From Streptomyces sp. NBRC 109706 (GTDB lineage Bacteria; Actinomycetota; Actinomycetes; Streptomycetales; Streptomycetaceae), in contig NZ_BBOM01000011.1 of the NCBI RefSeq assembly GCF_000974485.1, positions 496,001 through 560,000 of the forward strand: a DNA stretch of 64,000 nucleotides. Direction: 5' to 3'. Positions 27,864 through 34,951 of the stretch are shown here, in pieces. Position 1 is the stretch's first letter. Each line of letters starts with the position of its first letter. The position numbers and the translations under genes were made by a program. The notes below the pieces were generated by a model. It was not told the DNA's origin, did not search any database, and saw only the letters and a list, made by a program, of their open reading frames with translations.

Positions 27864-28727
27864 TCAGCCGGTGGCCAGCAGGAGGGTGCCGGCCAGGGCG
27901 AGGCCGGCGCCGGCGGCCTGGCTGCCGAGGAGCCGTTCCCGCAGCACGCCGCGTGCCGCCAGGGCCGTGACCACCGGATAGAGCGAGGCCAGCACCACGG
28001 CCACCGTCATCGGCCCGATCCTGGCCGCCAGCGCATAGGTGGCGTTGGCCGCCACATCGGCAAGACCGACGAAGGTCAGCGAGGGCAGCGCCGCCACCAG
28101 CAGCGATCGGCCGCCCTCGGGCAGCACCGCCACCCCGCGCCGCGCCCCCCACCACAGGGCGGCGCCGCCGGTGGCCACATTGCACACCCGCTGGACGAAC
28201 AGGGCCAGAAACAGGCCGGTGACGCTGGTGGACGCCTCCGCGATCAGCGCCAGCACGGCGCCGAAGCCCAGCGCGGCGCCCGCCGTGTACACCAGGGTCT
28301 GCCGGGGGACGCCGCCCCCGCCGCCGAGGCGGGGCCCGCCGGCCAGCAGCACGCCGGCGAAGGCGACGGCCATCCCGGTGTACTGCCACAGCCCGGGGCG
28401 CTCGCCCAGCAGCAGCGCCACCCCGATCGGCACCGCCACCGCGGTGGCGGCGAGCGGCGAGACCACGCCCATGGGGCCGAGCGCCAGCGCCCGGTAGAAG
28501 CAGAGCAGGGCCAGCGGGCCGACGGCACCGGCCGCGACCGCGAACCAGAGGCGTCCGCCGGCCTCCGTCCAGGCGCTGGTGGCCACCACGACCACGCCCA
28601 ACACCCCGGCGGCCAGGGTCTGGGAGACCACCACCACGGTGAGCGCGGGCAGCCGCCTGGTCAACAGACCTCCGCCGAAGTCGGCGAGTCCCCAGAGCAG
28701 ACTGGTGACCAGGGCAAGGGCGACCAT
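27864..28727 (-). CDS. EamA/DMT family transporter
   Basis: The 287-residue protein consists of about ten hydrophobic segments in two repeated halves, typical of the drug/metabolite transporter superfamily with two EamA domains. Landmarks are LLWGLADFGGGLLTRRLP at the N-terminus and YPVVTALAARGVLRERL in the second half. A GAGGT ribosome site lies 5 nt before the ATG. It is divergent from an XRE-cupin regulator with an AT-rich shared region, which suggests that the regulator controls this exporter. The cargo is probably a small metabolite or amino acid and is not identifiable. Confidence 0.86.
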   Translation of the reverse strand: MVALALVTSLLWGLADFGGGLLTRRLPALTVVVVSQTLAAGVLGVVVVATSAWTEAGGRLWFAVAAGAVGPLALLCFYRALALGPMGVVSPLAATAVAVPIGVALLLGERPGLWQYTGMAVAFAGVLLAGGPRLGGGGGVPRQTLVYTAGAALGFGAVLALIAEASTSVTGLFLALFVQRVCNVATGGAALWWGARRGVAVLPEGGRSLLVAALPSLTFVGLADVAANATYALAARIGPMTVAVVLASLYPVVTALAARGVLRERLLGSQAAGAGLALAGTLLLATG

Positions 28728-28802
28728 CGTTACCTCACACGTACAGTGTCCCGGGCGGTCTCGTCGACCGGGCCCGGGACGGGATTCGGGAAGGGCTTCA
28801 GG

Positions 28803-28840
28803 GTGGAATAATGAACTCTCTCGTGGAAAATAATACACTC
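28803..28840. promoter_or_regulatory. AT-rich direct repeats between EamA and XRE-cupin genes
   Basis: GTGGAATAATgaaCTC (28803-28818) is repeated as GTGGAAAATAATacaCTC (28823-28840). The stretch is far more AT-rich than its surroundings and includes TAATAC, a -10-like box. It is probably the operator of the adjacent XRE regulator. Confidence 0.5.
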
Positions 28841-28863
28841 GTCCATGGGTGCGGGAGGCGCCG

Positions 28864-29439
28864 GTGACCGATCTGGACCAGTTGACCCAGTCCCTCGCGA
28901 GCAATCTGCGCCGGCTGCGCGCCGAGCGCGGCCTCACCCTGGAGGCGCTGGCCGCCCGGGCCGGGGTCAGCCGCAGCATGGTGATCCAGATCGAACAGGC
29001 CAGGACCAACCCGAGCGTCGGCACCGTGGTCAAGATCGGGGACGCGCTCGGCGTCAGCGTCACCACCCTGCTGGAGACCGAACACCCGCCCGCCGTACGG
29101 ATGTTCACCGCCGAGCAGGCGGTGCGGCTGTGGCATACCGAGGCCGGGAGCCACAGCACCCTGCTGGTGGGGACGGAGGCGCCCGGGCCGCTGGAGATGT
29201 GGCGGTGGCGGCTGATGCCGGGGGAGGGGCATGACGCCGACGCCCATCCGCGTGGCACCACCGAGCTGATCCATGTGGTCGAGGGCGAGTTGACGCTGCG
29301 GGTGGACGACGCCGACCATCGGGTGCCGCTGGGCGCCTCGGCGGCGTTCGAGTCCCATGTGCCGCACGGCTACCGCAACGAGGGGCGGATTCCGGCCGAG
29401 TTGATCATGGCGGTGGTGGTGCCGCCCGCGCCCCGCTGA
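28864..29439 (+). CDS. XRE-family regulator with cupin sensor domain
   Basis: The 191-residue protein has an N-terminal helix-turn-helix (LRRLRAERGLTLEALAARAGVSRSMVIQIEQARTNPSVGTVVKI, best seen as LEALAARAGVSRSMV) and a C-terminal cupin barrel with HPRGTTELIHVVEGELTL and a later SHVPHGYRN. Such proteins bind DNA and sense a small ligand in the cupin. GTG at 28864 is chosen because GGAGG lies 5 nt upstream at 28854-28858; the ATG at 28845 is out of frame and the GTG at 28849 lacks a ribosome site. It is divergent from the EamA transporter and likely regulates it and itself. Confidence 0.88.
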   Translation: MTDLDQLTQSLASNLRRLRAERGLTLEALAARAGVSRSMVIQIEQARTNPSVGTVVKIGDALGVSVTTLLETEHPPAVRMFTAEQAVRLWHTEAGSHSTLLVGTEAPGPLEMWRWRLMPGEGHDADAHPRGTTELIHVVEGELTLRVDDADHRVPLGASAAFESHVPHGYRNEGRIPAELIMAVVVPPAPR

Positions 29440-29447
29440 GCGGCTGA

Positions 29448-29453
29448 TACGGT
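29448..29453 (+). promoter_or_regulatory. -10 box TACGGT of a leaderless gene
   Basis: TACGGT lies 7 nt before the ATG at 29461 and fits the leaderless pattern seen at other genes here. Confidence 0.5.
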
Positions 29454-29460
29454 GCCCGCC

Positions 29461-30012
29461 ATGCATGCTCCCATCGGCGAATTCGCCCAGGCCATTCCGC
29501 TTCCCGAGGTCGAGGAACCGCTCTGCCCCGCCGTTGTCGCGGCGGTCGCCAACTGGACGGGGAAGATCCCGGCGGACCAACTGCTGTGGGTGGACAGCGA
29601 TCCCGAACGGGCCGACACCGCCCTCTTCGTCGAGACCTACGGCGTCGATCCGGCGACCTCGGCCAACTGCGTGGTGATCGCCGGCAAGCGCGCCGGCGAG
29701 ACCACGCTGGCCGCCGCCGTGGTGCTGGCCACCACCCGGGTCGACGTCAACGGCGCGGTGCGCAAGCAGCTCGGCGCCCGCAAGGCGTCGTTCGCGCCCC
29801 AGGAGACGGCGGTCGAGGCCGCGGGGATGGAGTACGGCGGGATCACCCCGATCGGGCTGCCGGCCGACTGGCCGGTGCTGCTGGATCCGGCGGTGGTGGA
29901 GCTGCCGCATGTCCTGATCGGCAGCGGGAGCCGCCGGGGCAAGCTGATCGTGCCCGGTGCGGCGCTGGCCCAGCTGCCGGGCGCGGTGGTCGTTCCCGGC
30001 CTGGGGAGGTAG
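29461..30012 (+). CDS. YbaK/EbsC-family aminoacyl-tRNA deacylase
   Basis: The 183-residue protein belongs to the YbaK/EbsC (ProX) editing fold. These enzymes hydrolyse mischarged aminoacyl-tRNAs in trans. Visible features are ANCVVIAGKRAGETTLAAAVVLATTRVDVNGAVRKQLGARKASFAP, whose segment RKQLGARKASFA contains the lysines of the family's active region, and GGITPIGLP, the conserved Gly-Xaa-Xaa-Pro loop. The specific amino acid it clears is not known. The gene starts with a leaderless promoter and is 21 bp after the XRE-cupin gene. Confidence 0.83.
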   Translation: MHAPIGEFAQAIPLPEVEEPLCPAVVAAVANWTGKIPADQLLWVDSDPERADTALFVETYGVDPATSANCVVIAGKRAGETTLAAAVVLATTRVDVNGAVRKQLGARKASFAPQETAVEAAGMEYGGITPIGLPADWPVLLDPAVVELPHVLIGSGSRRGKLIVPGAALAQLPGAVVVPGLGR

Positions 30013-30036
30013 CGCCCGGCTGGCGGTGGGGGGGCC

Positions 30037-30042
30037 TTGACT
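30037..30042 (+). promoter_or_regulatory. -35 box TTGACT before the siderophore-interacting protein gene
   Basis: TTGACT at this position would place the -10 region under the iron box at 30054-30072, a usual arrangement for iron repression. Confidence 0.4.
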
Positions 30043-30053
30043 TCGGAGTACTG

Positions 30054-30072
30054 TGAGGTGAGGCTTACCTAA
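30054..30072. promoter_or_regulatory. Iron box (DmdR/IdeR-type operator)
   Basis: TGAGGTGAGGCTTACCTAA matches the actinobacterial iron-box consensus TTAGGTTAGGCTAACCTAA at 16 of 19 positions. It lies 78 bp before the start of the siderophore-interacting protein gene and predicts repression by iron-loaded DmdR/IdeR. Confidence 0.85.
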
Positions 30073-30150
30073 CCTGGTGCTTGGTGTGGTGCCCGGACCG
30101 ATCCGGGTGTCGCCACCCGCGCCGAACCCGCCCCGAGCCAGGAGTTCCCC

Positions 30151-31002
30151 GTGAGCGATCGCCCCACCCGCCGGCCCGTCCAGACCCATCGGGCTCGTGT
30201 GCTGCACAAAGAGCGCCTCACCCCCCATATGATCCGGGTGGTCTTCGGCGGCGACGGGTTGCGGGACTTCGCGACCAGCGGCTGCACCGACCACTACGTC
30301 AAGCTGCTCTTCCCGGCGCCCGGGGTGACCTACCCCGAGCCGTTCGACGTCGCGGCCATCCGCGCGGAGCTGCCGCGCGAGTCCTGGCCCCGCACACGCA
30401 CCTACACGGTCGCCGCCTGGGACGCCGAGGCCCGGCAGCTGACCGTCGACTTCGTGTACCACGGCGACCAGGGGCTGGCCGGCCCCTGGGCCGCCGCCGC
30501 CCAGGCCGGCGACGAGCTGTACCTGCTGGGCCCCGGCGGCGGCTACGCGCCCTCGGCCGATGCCGACTGGCATCTGCTGGCCGGCGACGAGAGCGCGCTG
30601 CCGGCCATCGCCGCCGCGCTGGCCGGGCTGCCCGAGGGCGCCAGGGCGGTGGCCTATATCGAGGTGGCGGGGCCCGAGGAGGAGCAGAAGCTCGCCGAGC
30701 CGACGGGCCCCGTCGAGGTGCACTGGCTGCACCGGGGCGAGCGGCCGGTCGGCGACGCCGTGGTGGAGGCCGTGACGGCGCTCGACTTCCCGGCCGGCGA
30801 GGTCCAGGTGTTCGTGCACGGCGAGGCGCACATGGTCAAGACGCTCCGCCGCCATCTGCGCCATGACCGGGGCCTGCCGCGCGAGGGCGTGAAGTCCGTC
30901 TCCGGCTACTGGCGCCGGGGCAGCGACGAGGACGGCTGGCAGTCGAGCAAGGCCGAGTGGAACCAGCGGATCGAGGCGGAGCAGGAGGCGGGCCGGGCCT
31001 GA
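30151..31002 (+). CDS. Siderophore-interacting protein (flavin-dependent ferric reductase)
   Basis: The 283-residue cytoplasmic protein is of the SIP/ViuB family, which releases iron from ferric siderophores by reduction using FAD and NAD(P)H. It shows the FAD-binding motif RTYTVAAWD, the LLGPGGGYAP loop, LLAGDESALPAI at the start of the nicotinamide-binding domain, and the C-terminal SGYWRRGSDEDGW motif. GTG at 30151 has GGAG 6 nt upstream. An iron box in its promoter supports the role. It is a single-gene unit converging on a PLP enzyme gene with 22 bp between. Confidence 0.93.
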   Translation: MSDRPTRRPVQTHRARVLHKERLTPHMIRVVFGGDGLRDFATSGCTDHYVKLLFPAPGVTYPEPFDVAAIRAELPRESWPRTRTYTVAAWDAEARQLTVDFVYHGDQGLAGPWAAAAQAGDELYLLGPGGGYAPSADADWHLLAGDESALPAIAAALAGLPEGARAVAYIEVAGPEEEQKLAEPTGPVEVHWLHRGERPVGDAVVEAVTALDFPAGEVQVFVHGEAHMVKTLRRHLRHDRGLPREGVKSVSGYWRRGSDEDGWQSSKAEWNQRIEAEQEAGRA

Positions 31003-31024
31003 CCCGCCCCCGTGCCGCGCCGGA

Positions 31025-32107
31025 TCAGCGCCCGGTCGGCCCGCCGGGTTCGCCCGGCGGGTAGGGGCGGCGCCCCCACTCCATCACCGACCAGGGCGGC
31101 CGCAGATCCGTCAGCTCGGTGATCTGGTGCGGTTTGAGCGTGCGCGGATCGGGCGCCTCCCGGTGCCGGGCGAACGCGCGCTCCGCGTAACGGTGCCCGG
31201 TGTCCGCGCCGATCACCAGGTGGGTGCGCTCCGGGCGCCTGGCCGCCTCCCAGCGGGCCGCCAGATGCGCCGCCCCCGTGGAGAGCCCGGCGAACACCGC
31301 GTGCCCGCGCAGCAGCCCGACCGAACCGGCCATCGCGTGCCGGAAGTCGATCCAGTGCAGCCCGTCGTAGAGCCGGTGGCGCACGTTGGCGAACGGGATG
31401 GCGCTGCCGATGCCCGCGATGATCGCCTCCGGATCGAGGAACCGTTCGCTGCCGAAGGTGACGCTGCCGAACGGCTGGATGCCGACCAGCCGCGCGTCCA
31501 GGCCGTGTTGCCGCAGCGGCAGGATCAGCCCGCCGGTGGACGAACCGGTGCCGACCGAGCCGACCACCGTCAACTCCCGCCCGGGCAGCGCCGATGCCAC
31601 CAGCGCGGCGAACTCGCGGTAGCCCGCGTAGTGCACCGCGTCGTGGTACTGGCGCATCCAGTGCATGTCGGGGCGGGCCGCGACGAGTTCACGCACCCGG
31701 GCGACCCGGCGCCGCTGGTCGAGACGGAGATCGTCGGAGGGCGGCATCTGGTCGATGGTGGTGCCCAGGATCTCCAACTGCACCCGGGTGGTGGCGTCCA
31801 CGGTGGTGGACGCCACGATATGGCAGCGCAGACCGTGCCGGTGCGCCGCCATCGCCAGGGCCAGCGCGTAGATCCCGCTGGAGCTGTCGACGAGCGTCTG
31901 CCCGGGGCGGATGACGCCCCGCTCCAGTAACGTCCGCACCGCGCCGAGCGCGGCGTACACCTTGAGCGTCTCGAAGCGGGCCAGCACGGTGTTGGCGGAG
32001 AGCCGCACCAGGTCGGGGGCCTTGATGGCGTCGGTGATGTGCTCGTGCACCACCGGGGGCCCCGCTGGCGGGGCCGGCGGCGGCGCGGACGACGGCACCG
32101 CGTTCAC
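31025..32107 (-). CDS. PLP-dependent cysteine-synthase-like enzyme
   Basis: The 360-residue protein has the fold type II PLP pattern of cysteine synthase relatives. The PLP lysine is best placed in RFETLKVYAALG; VDSSSGIYALALA corresponds to the substrate-binding TSGNT loop but with changed residues; VGSVGTGSSTGGL is the phosphate-binding glycine loop. The altered substrate loop argues against plain O-acetylserine sulfhydrylase, and SbnA-like or unknown beta-replacement chemistry is possible. The start is uncertain: GTG at 32107 gives a normal length, but the frame is open upstream into the region of the sigma factor gene. It lies downstream of the sigma factor on the same strand. Confidence 0.72.
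   Translation of the reverse strand: MNAVPSSAPPPAPPAGPPVVHEHITDAIKAPDLVRLSANTVLARFETLKVYAALGAVRTLLERGVIRPGQTLVDSSSGIYALALAMAAHRHGLRCHIVASTTVDATTRVQLEILGTTIDQMPPSDDLRLDQRRRVARVRELVAARPDMHWMRQYHDAVHYAGYREFAALVASALPGRELTVVGSVGTGSSTGGLILPLRQHGLDARLVGIQPFGSVTFGSERFLDPEAIIAGIGSAIPFANVRHRLYDGLHWIDFRHAMAGSVGLLRGHAVFAGLSTGAAHLAARWEAARRPERTHLVIGADTGHRYAERAFARHREAPDPRTLKPHQITELTDLRPPWSVMEWGRRPYPPGEPGGPTGR
31040..31061. terminator. 9-bp hairpin with UUCG loop inside the 3' end of the PLP gene
   Basis: CCCGCCGGG (31040-31048) and CCCGGCGGG (31053-31061) pair perfectly around TTCG when read on the plus strand. It is 38 bp after the siderophore-interacting protein stop codon and probably terminates that transcript, although it lies within the convergent coding region. 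Confidence 0.6.
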
Positions 32108-32303
32108 CGCCCGCCGCCCGCGACGCGGCCCGTCGCCCGACACGACGGGGGATGGGGAACGGTTCCAGGGATGTGCTCCTCGTGCCTTCGCATGGCGTCG
32201 CCACCTCGACTCGTGGGGGATCCGGCGGGGTTGACGCCGGAGAAACGGGCTTGGGACGGTGTCGGCGCCCGGCCGCGACGCGGGGCGCGGCCGGGCGCCG
32301 GGG

Positions 32304-32993
32304 TCACGGCTGGGGCCGACCGGTCTCGGCCGTGGTGAGCTGCGAGGCCAACGTCCGGCGGGCCCGCGCCACCCGGGAGCGCACGGTGCCGATCGGGCAG
32401 CCGCTGGCGGCCGCCACCTCCGCGTAGGGCAGGCCCACGATCTGGGTGAGCCGGAACGCGGTGGCCCGGTCCGACGGAAGCCGGGCGAGCAGTTCGTCCA
32501 ACGCCACACGTTCCTCGAACCCCGGTGCCTGGCCGCGCTGTTGGCGTTCCACCACGGAGAGCCAGTCGGAGGTGTCGGCCAGCCGGGGGCGGGCGCGCTC
32601 GTAGCGGACCCGGTCGATCAGCGTGCGCCGGGCGATGGTCAACAGCCAGGTGCGGGCCGACGATCGGCCCTCGAAGGCCGGCAGGCTGCGCAGCGCGCGC
32701 AGCAGGGTGTCCTGGGCCAGGTCCTCGGCGCCCTGCGGATCGCCGCTCAACCTGGCCAGATAGCGCTGCAGATCGTCGCGCACGGCGCGCACGAAGAGTT
32801 CGACCGCGCGCCGGTCGCCCGTGCGGGCCGCCAGGGCCCACCGGGTGACGGTGGCGTCGTCGGCGCGCGCCGGATCGAGGGCCAGGGCACGCAGCGCCGC
32901 CGCGTCCTGGCCTATGTCGCCCTGCTCCTCGGGTGGTTGACCGGTGCGGACGGTCGGCCGCCGGCGGGGCGGGGCGGCGAGTGATGAGGTCAC
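32304..32993 (-). CDS. RNA polymerase sigma factor, ECF-like (sigma-70 family)
   Basis: The 229-residue protein has sigma region 2 (LFVRAVRDDLQRYLARLSGDPQGAEDLAQDTLLRALRSLP, with the core GAEDLAQDTLLRAL) and region 4 (LPSDRATAFRLTQIVGLPYAEVAAASGCPIGTVRSRVARAR) with a clear helix-turn-helix. Region 1 and most of region 3 are missing, as in ECF sigma factors. It directs RNA polymerase to a special promoter set. GTG at 32993 is the chosen start. A four-helix membrane protein is encoded 108 bp upstream on the same strand and may be functionally linked, but no anti-sigma domain can be recognised in it. Confidence 0.88.
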   Translation of the reverse strand: MTSSLAAPPRRRPTVRTGQPPEEQGDIGQDAAALRALALDPARADDATVTRWALAARTGDRRAVELFVRAVRDDLQRYLARLSGDPQGAEDLAQDTLLRALRSLPAFEGRSSARTWLLTIARRTLIDRVRYERARPRLADTSDWLSVVERQQRGQAPGFEERVALDELLARLPSDRATAFRLTQIVGLPYAEVAAASGCPIGTVRSRVARARRTLASQLTTAETGRPQP

Positions 32994-33101
32994 GGTCCTG
33001 TCGCCTTTCGCGGGAACGTGCCGTTCCAGCCGGGAATCGGCACGGCGTGGGGGAGCCCGAACGCCGCCGGGGGACAGGACGGACGAACGTCGCGTCGCCT
33101 G

Positions 33102-33764
33102 TCAGGCGGTGTGGGCCCGGCTGGGGCGCCGGAGCGGCGCGGGGAGCGCGGTGACCGTGGGCGGCCCCCGGGAACCGAGCCGACGCGCCCACCAGGACCG
33201 GGTGGGCTCCCGTTCGTCGTCGCGGCCAACGCGCCGCCGGCGCGGGGGAGTCGACGGGGTCGGCGGCACGGCGCGCGGCGGCGGGACCGGCCACACCCGG
33301 TCGGCGGCCCACCGCAGCAGCCGGAAGAGCGCGCGTTCGCCCCACCACAGCCAGACGGCGCTGAGCAGCGCCAACGCCAGATGCGCCGCGAGCATCCACG
33401 CCGTGGAGCCGTGCTCCTCATGGCCGGCGCCGGACAGCGTCACGGTGGCGGCGTGCGCCACCTCGCCCGCCGCCGGATGGGGGCGCGCGACGGGCGGCTG
33501 AGCCGGCCCGACGGCATGCCCGAACGACAACGCGCCATGGAGCAGGGCCTGGACGCCCAACGCCGAGGCGATGACCGCGACCGGCCCCCGCTCCCGGTCG
33601 GCGAACGCCACCACCCCGATCCAGACCCCGAGGAAAACCACCCCGAGCGTCGCCCAGGAAACGGAATCCCCGGAGATCAACGTGTGACTGGAAACGGTGA
33701 GCACCACGCAGAGCCCCGCGAATACGGCGGCTCTCGTGGCGCGCAACGTCCGGCCAGGTTCCAT
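33102..33764 (-). CDS. Four-helix membrane protein, possibly linked to the sigma factor
   Basis: The 220-residue protein has four hydrophobic helices (about residues 10-28, 37-55, 60-82, 123-148) and a long Arg/Pro-rich C-terminal tail predicted to be cytoplasmic. Between helices 3 and 4 is an external loop with HPAAGEVAHAATVTLSGAGHEEHGS, in which several histidines could bind metal. No characterised family can be named. The gene immediately precedes the sigma factor gene on the same strand with 108 bp between, so a sensing role is possible but only inferred. Confidence 0.65.
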   Translation of the reverse strand: MEPGRTLRATRAAVFAGLCVVLTVSSHTLISGDSVSWATLGVVFLGVWIGVVAFADRERGPVAVIASALGVQALLHGALSFGHAVGPAQPPVARPHPAAGEVAHAATVTLSGAGHEEHGSTAWMLAAHLALALLSAVWLWWGERALFRLLRWAADRVWPVPPPRAVPPTPSTPPRRRRVGRDDEREPTRSWWARRLGSRGPPTVTALPAPLRRPSRAHTA

Positions 33765-34174
33765 GACAGAACCATGGTGACACCGCCGGGTTCGGGTGAC
33801 GATATGTGCGGCACGATTTTCGCCGTCGGATAACGCATTGCGGTTGGCCGGGAACTTACCCGCCACGGCCGCCGACTTCTCAAGTGAAAGGCCGCTGCAC
33901 CCCACGCCGGACCGGTGTGGACCCAGGCTATCGGCGGGTGGATTTCCCGTTCGGCACGGGGCCGGACGGTTTCCCGGGCCGGCGTCAAAAGCGGGCGAGC
34001 GCACTCCCGGGGCATTTCCCGTTCCGGCGTCGCGCGTTCCCCGACTTAGGGCCCGGCATGCCTCGGTCGGGTAAAGGATTTCTACCTTCCCGAGAACAAC
34101 GAGGGAGGCGTCTATTCCCACCGACCCTGGGTACACTCCGAGCCGGCCACCACCGGAAGCGAGGTGTCCCACCG
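33765..34174. other. Intergenic region before the methyltransferase/ATP-grasp operon (410 bp)
   Basis: No convincing gene is seen. ATTTCCCGTTC occurs twice, at 33942-33952 and 34014-34024. Near the right end TACACT at 34132-34137 is a plausible -10 box for the methyltransferase gene. Codon bias in all frames is unlike the neighbours. Confidence 0.6.
34132..34137 (+). promoter_or_regulatory. Candidate -10 box TACACT
   Basis: TACACT fits TAnnnT and would give a leader of about 30 nt containing the GAGGTG ribosome site of the methyltransferase gene. No clear -35 box is visible. Confidence 0.4.
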
Positions 34175-34951
34175 ATGCACTGGTACGAGGATGACGGTTT
34201 TTGGGTCGATTTCTCCGAGGTGATGTTCTCCCCCAGCCGACGCGCCGCGATCGCCGAACTCGTCGAGACCTCCCCGCTGTTCGACTACCCGGCGGGCACC
34301 CGGGTGCTCGACCTGGCCTGCGGGCCCGCGCTCTACGCGGTGCCGCTGGCCCGCGCCGGCCACCGGGTCACCGGACTCGACCTCAGCGCCGCGATGCTGG
34401 ACCGCGCCCGCGCCGCCTGCGCCGCCGCCGATGTCCAGGTCCGGCTGGTCCAGGGCGACATGCTGACCCATGTGGAGCCGGCCGGCTATGACGTGGTGCT
34501 CAACGTTTTCACCTCCTTCGGCTACTTCGACGCCGCCGAGGACAACCTGCGGGTGCTGCGCAACGCCCACGACTCGCTGGTGCCGGGCGGCCAGTTGGTG
34601 ATCGACCTGATGGGCAAGGAGGTGCTGGCCGGCTGGATCGGACGGCCCCAGGTCGTCGAGTTGGACGACGCCTATGTGGTGCAACGCGACACCGTGTTGG
34701 ACGACTGGACGCGTCTGCGCACCGACTGGACGCTGGTGCGCGGCGGCACCGCCCGCGAGGCGTCGATCACCTCCCAGCTCTACAGCGCGGCCGAACTGCG
34801 CGCGCTGTTCGGGAACGCCGGCTTCACCGAGGTCAGTTGCCATGGCGACTTCGATCTCTCGCCCTACGACCAGCGCGCCCGCCGACTGATCGTGCGCGGC
34901 GTCCGCCCCGGGGGGCCGGCCGGCGACCAGCGGAAACGAGGAGAGGCATGA
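34175..34951 (+). CDS. Class I SAM-dependent methyltransferase
   Basis: The 258-residue protein has the SAM-binding motif VLDLACGPALYAVPLA (residues about 47-62), the acidic VTGLDLSAAML at strand 2, VQGDML before strand 4, and YDVVLNVFTSFGYF at motif IV. The N-terminal MHWYEDDGFWVDF is a typical cap of small-molecule methyltransferases. GAGGTG precedes the ATG by 9 nt or so. Its stop overlaps the next start (ATGA), so it is coupled to an ATP-grasp ligase, which points to a shared small-molecule pathway. The methyl acceptor is unknown. Confidence 0.88.
   Translation: MHWYEDDGFWVDFSEVMFSPSRRAAIAELVETSPLFDYPAGTRVLDLACGPALYAVPLARAGHRVTGLDLSAAMLDRARAACAAADVQVRLVQGDMLTHVEPAGYDVVLNVFTSFGYFDAAEDNLRVLRNAHDSLVPGGQLVIDLMGKEVLAGWIGRPQVVELDDAYVVQRDTVLDDWTRLRTDWTLVRGGTAREASITSQLYSAAELRALFGNAGFTEVSCHGDFDLSPYDQRARRLIVRGVRPGGPAGDQRKRGEA

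Noticed and set aside
33796..34074. 92-residue frame in the gap before the methyltransferase gene
   Set aside because: No ribosome site, poor codon bias and no protein-like motif; kept as intergenic.
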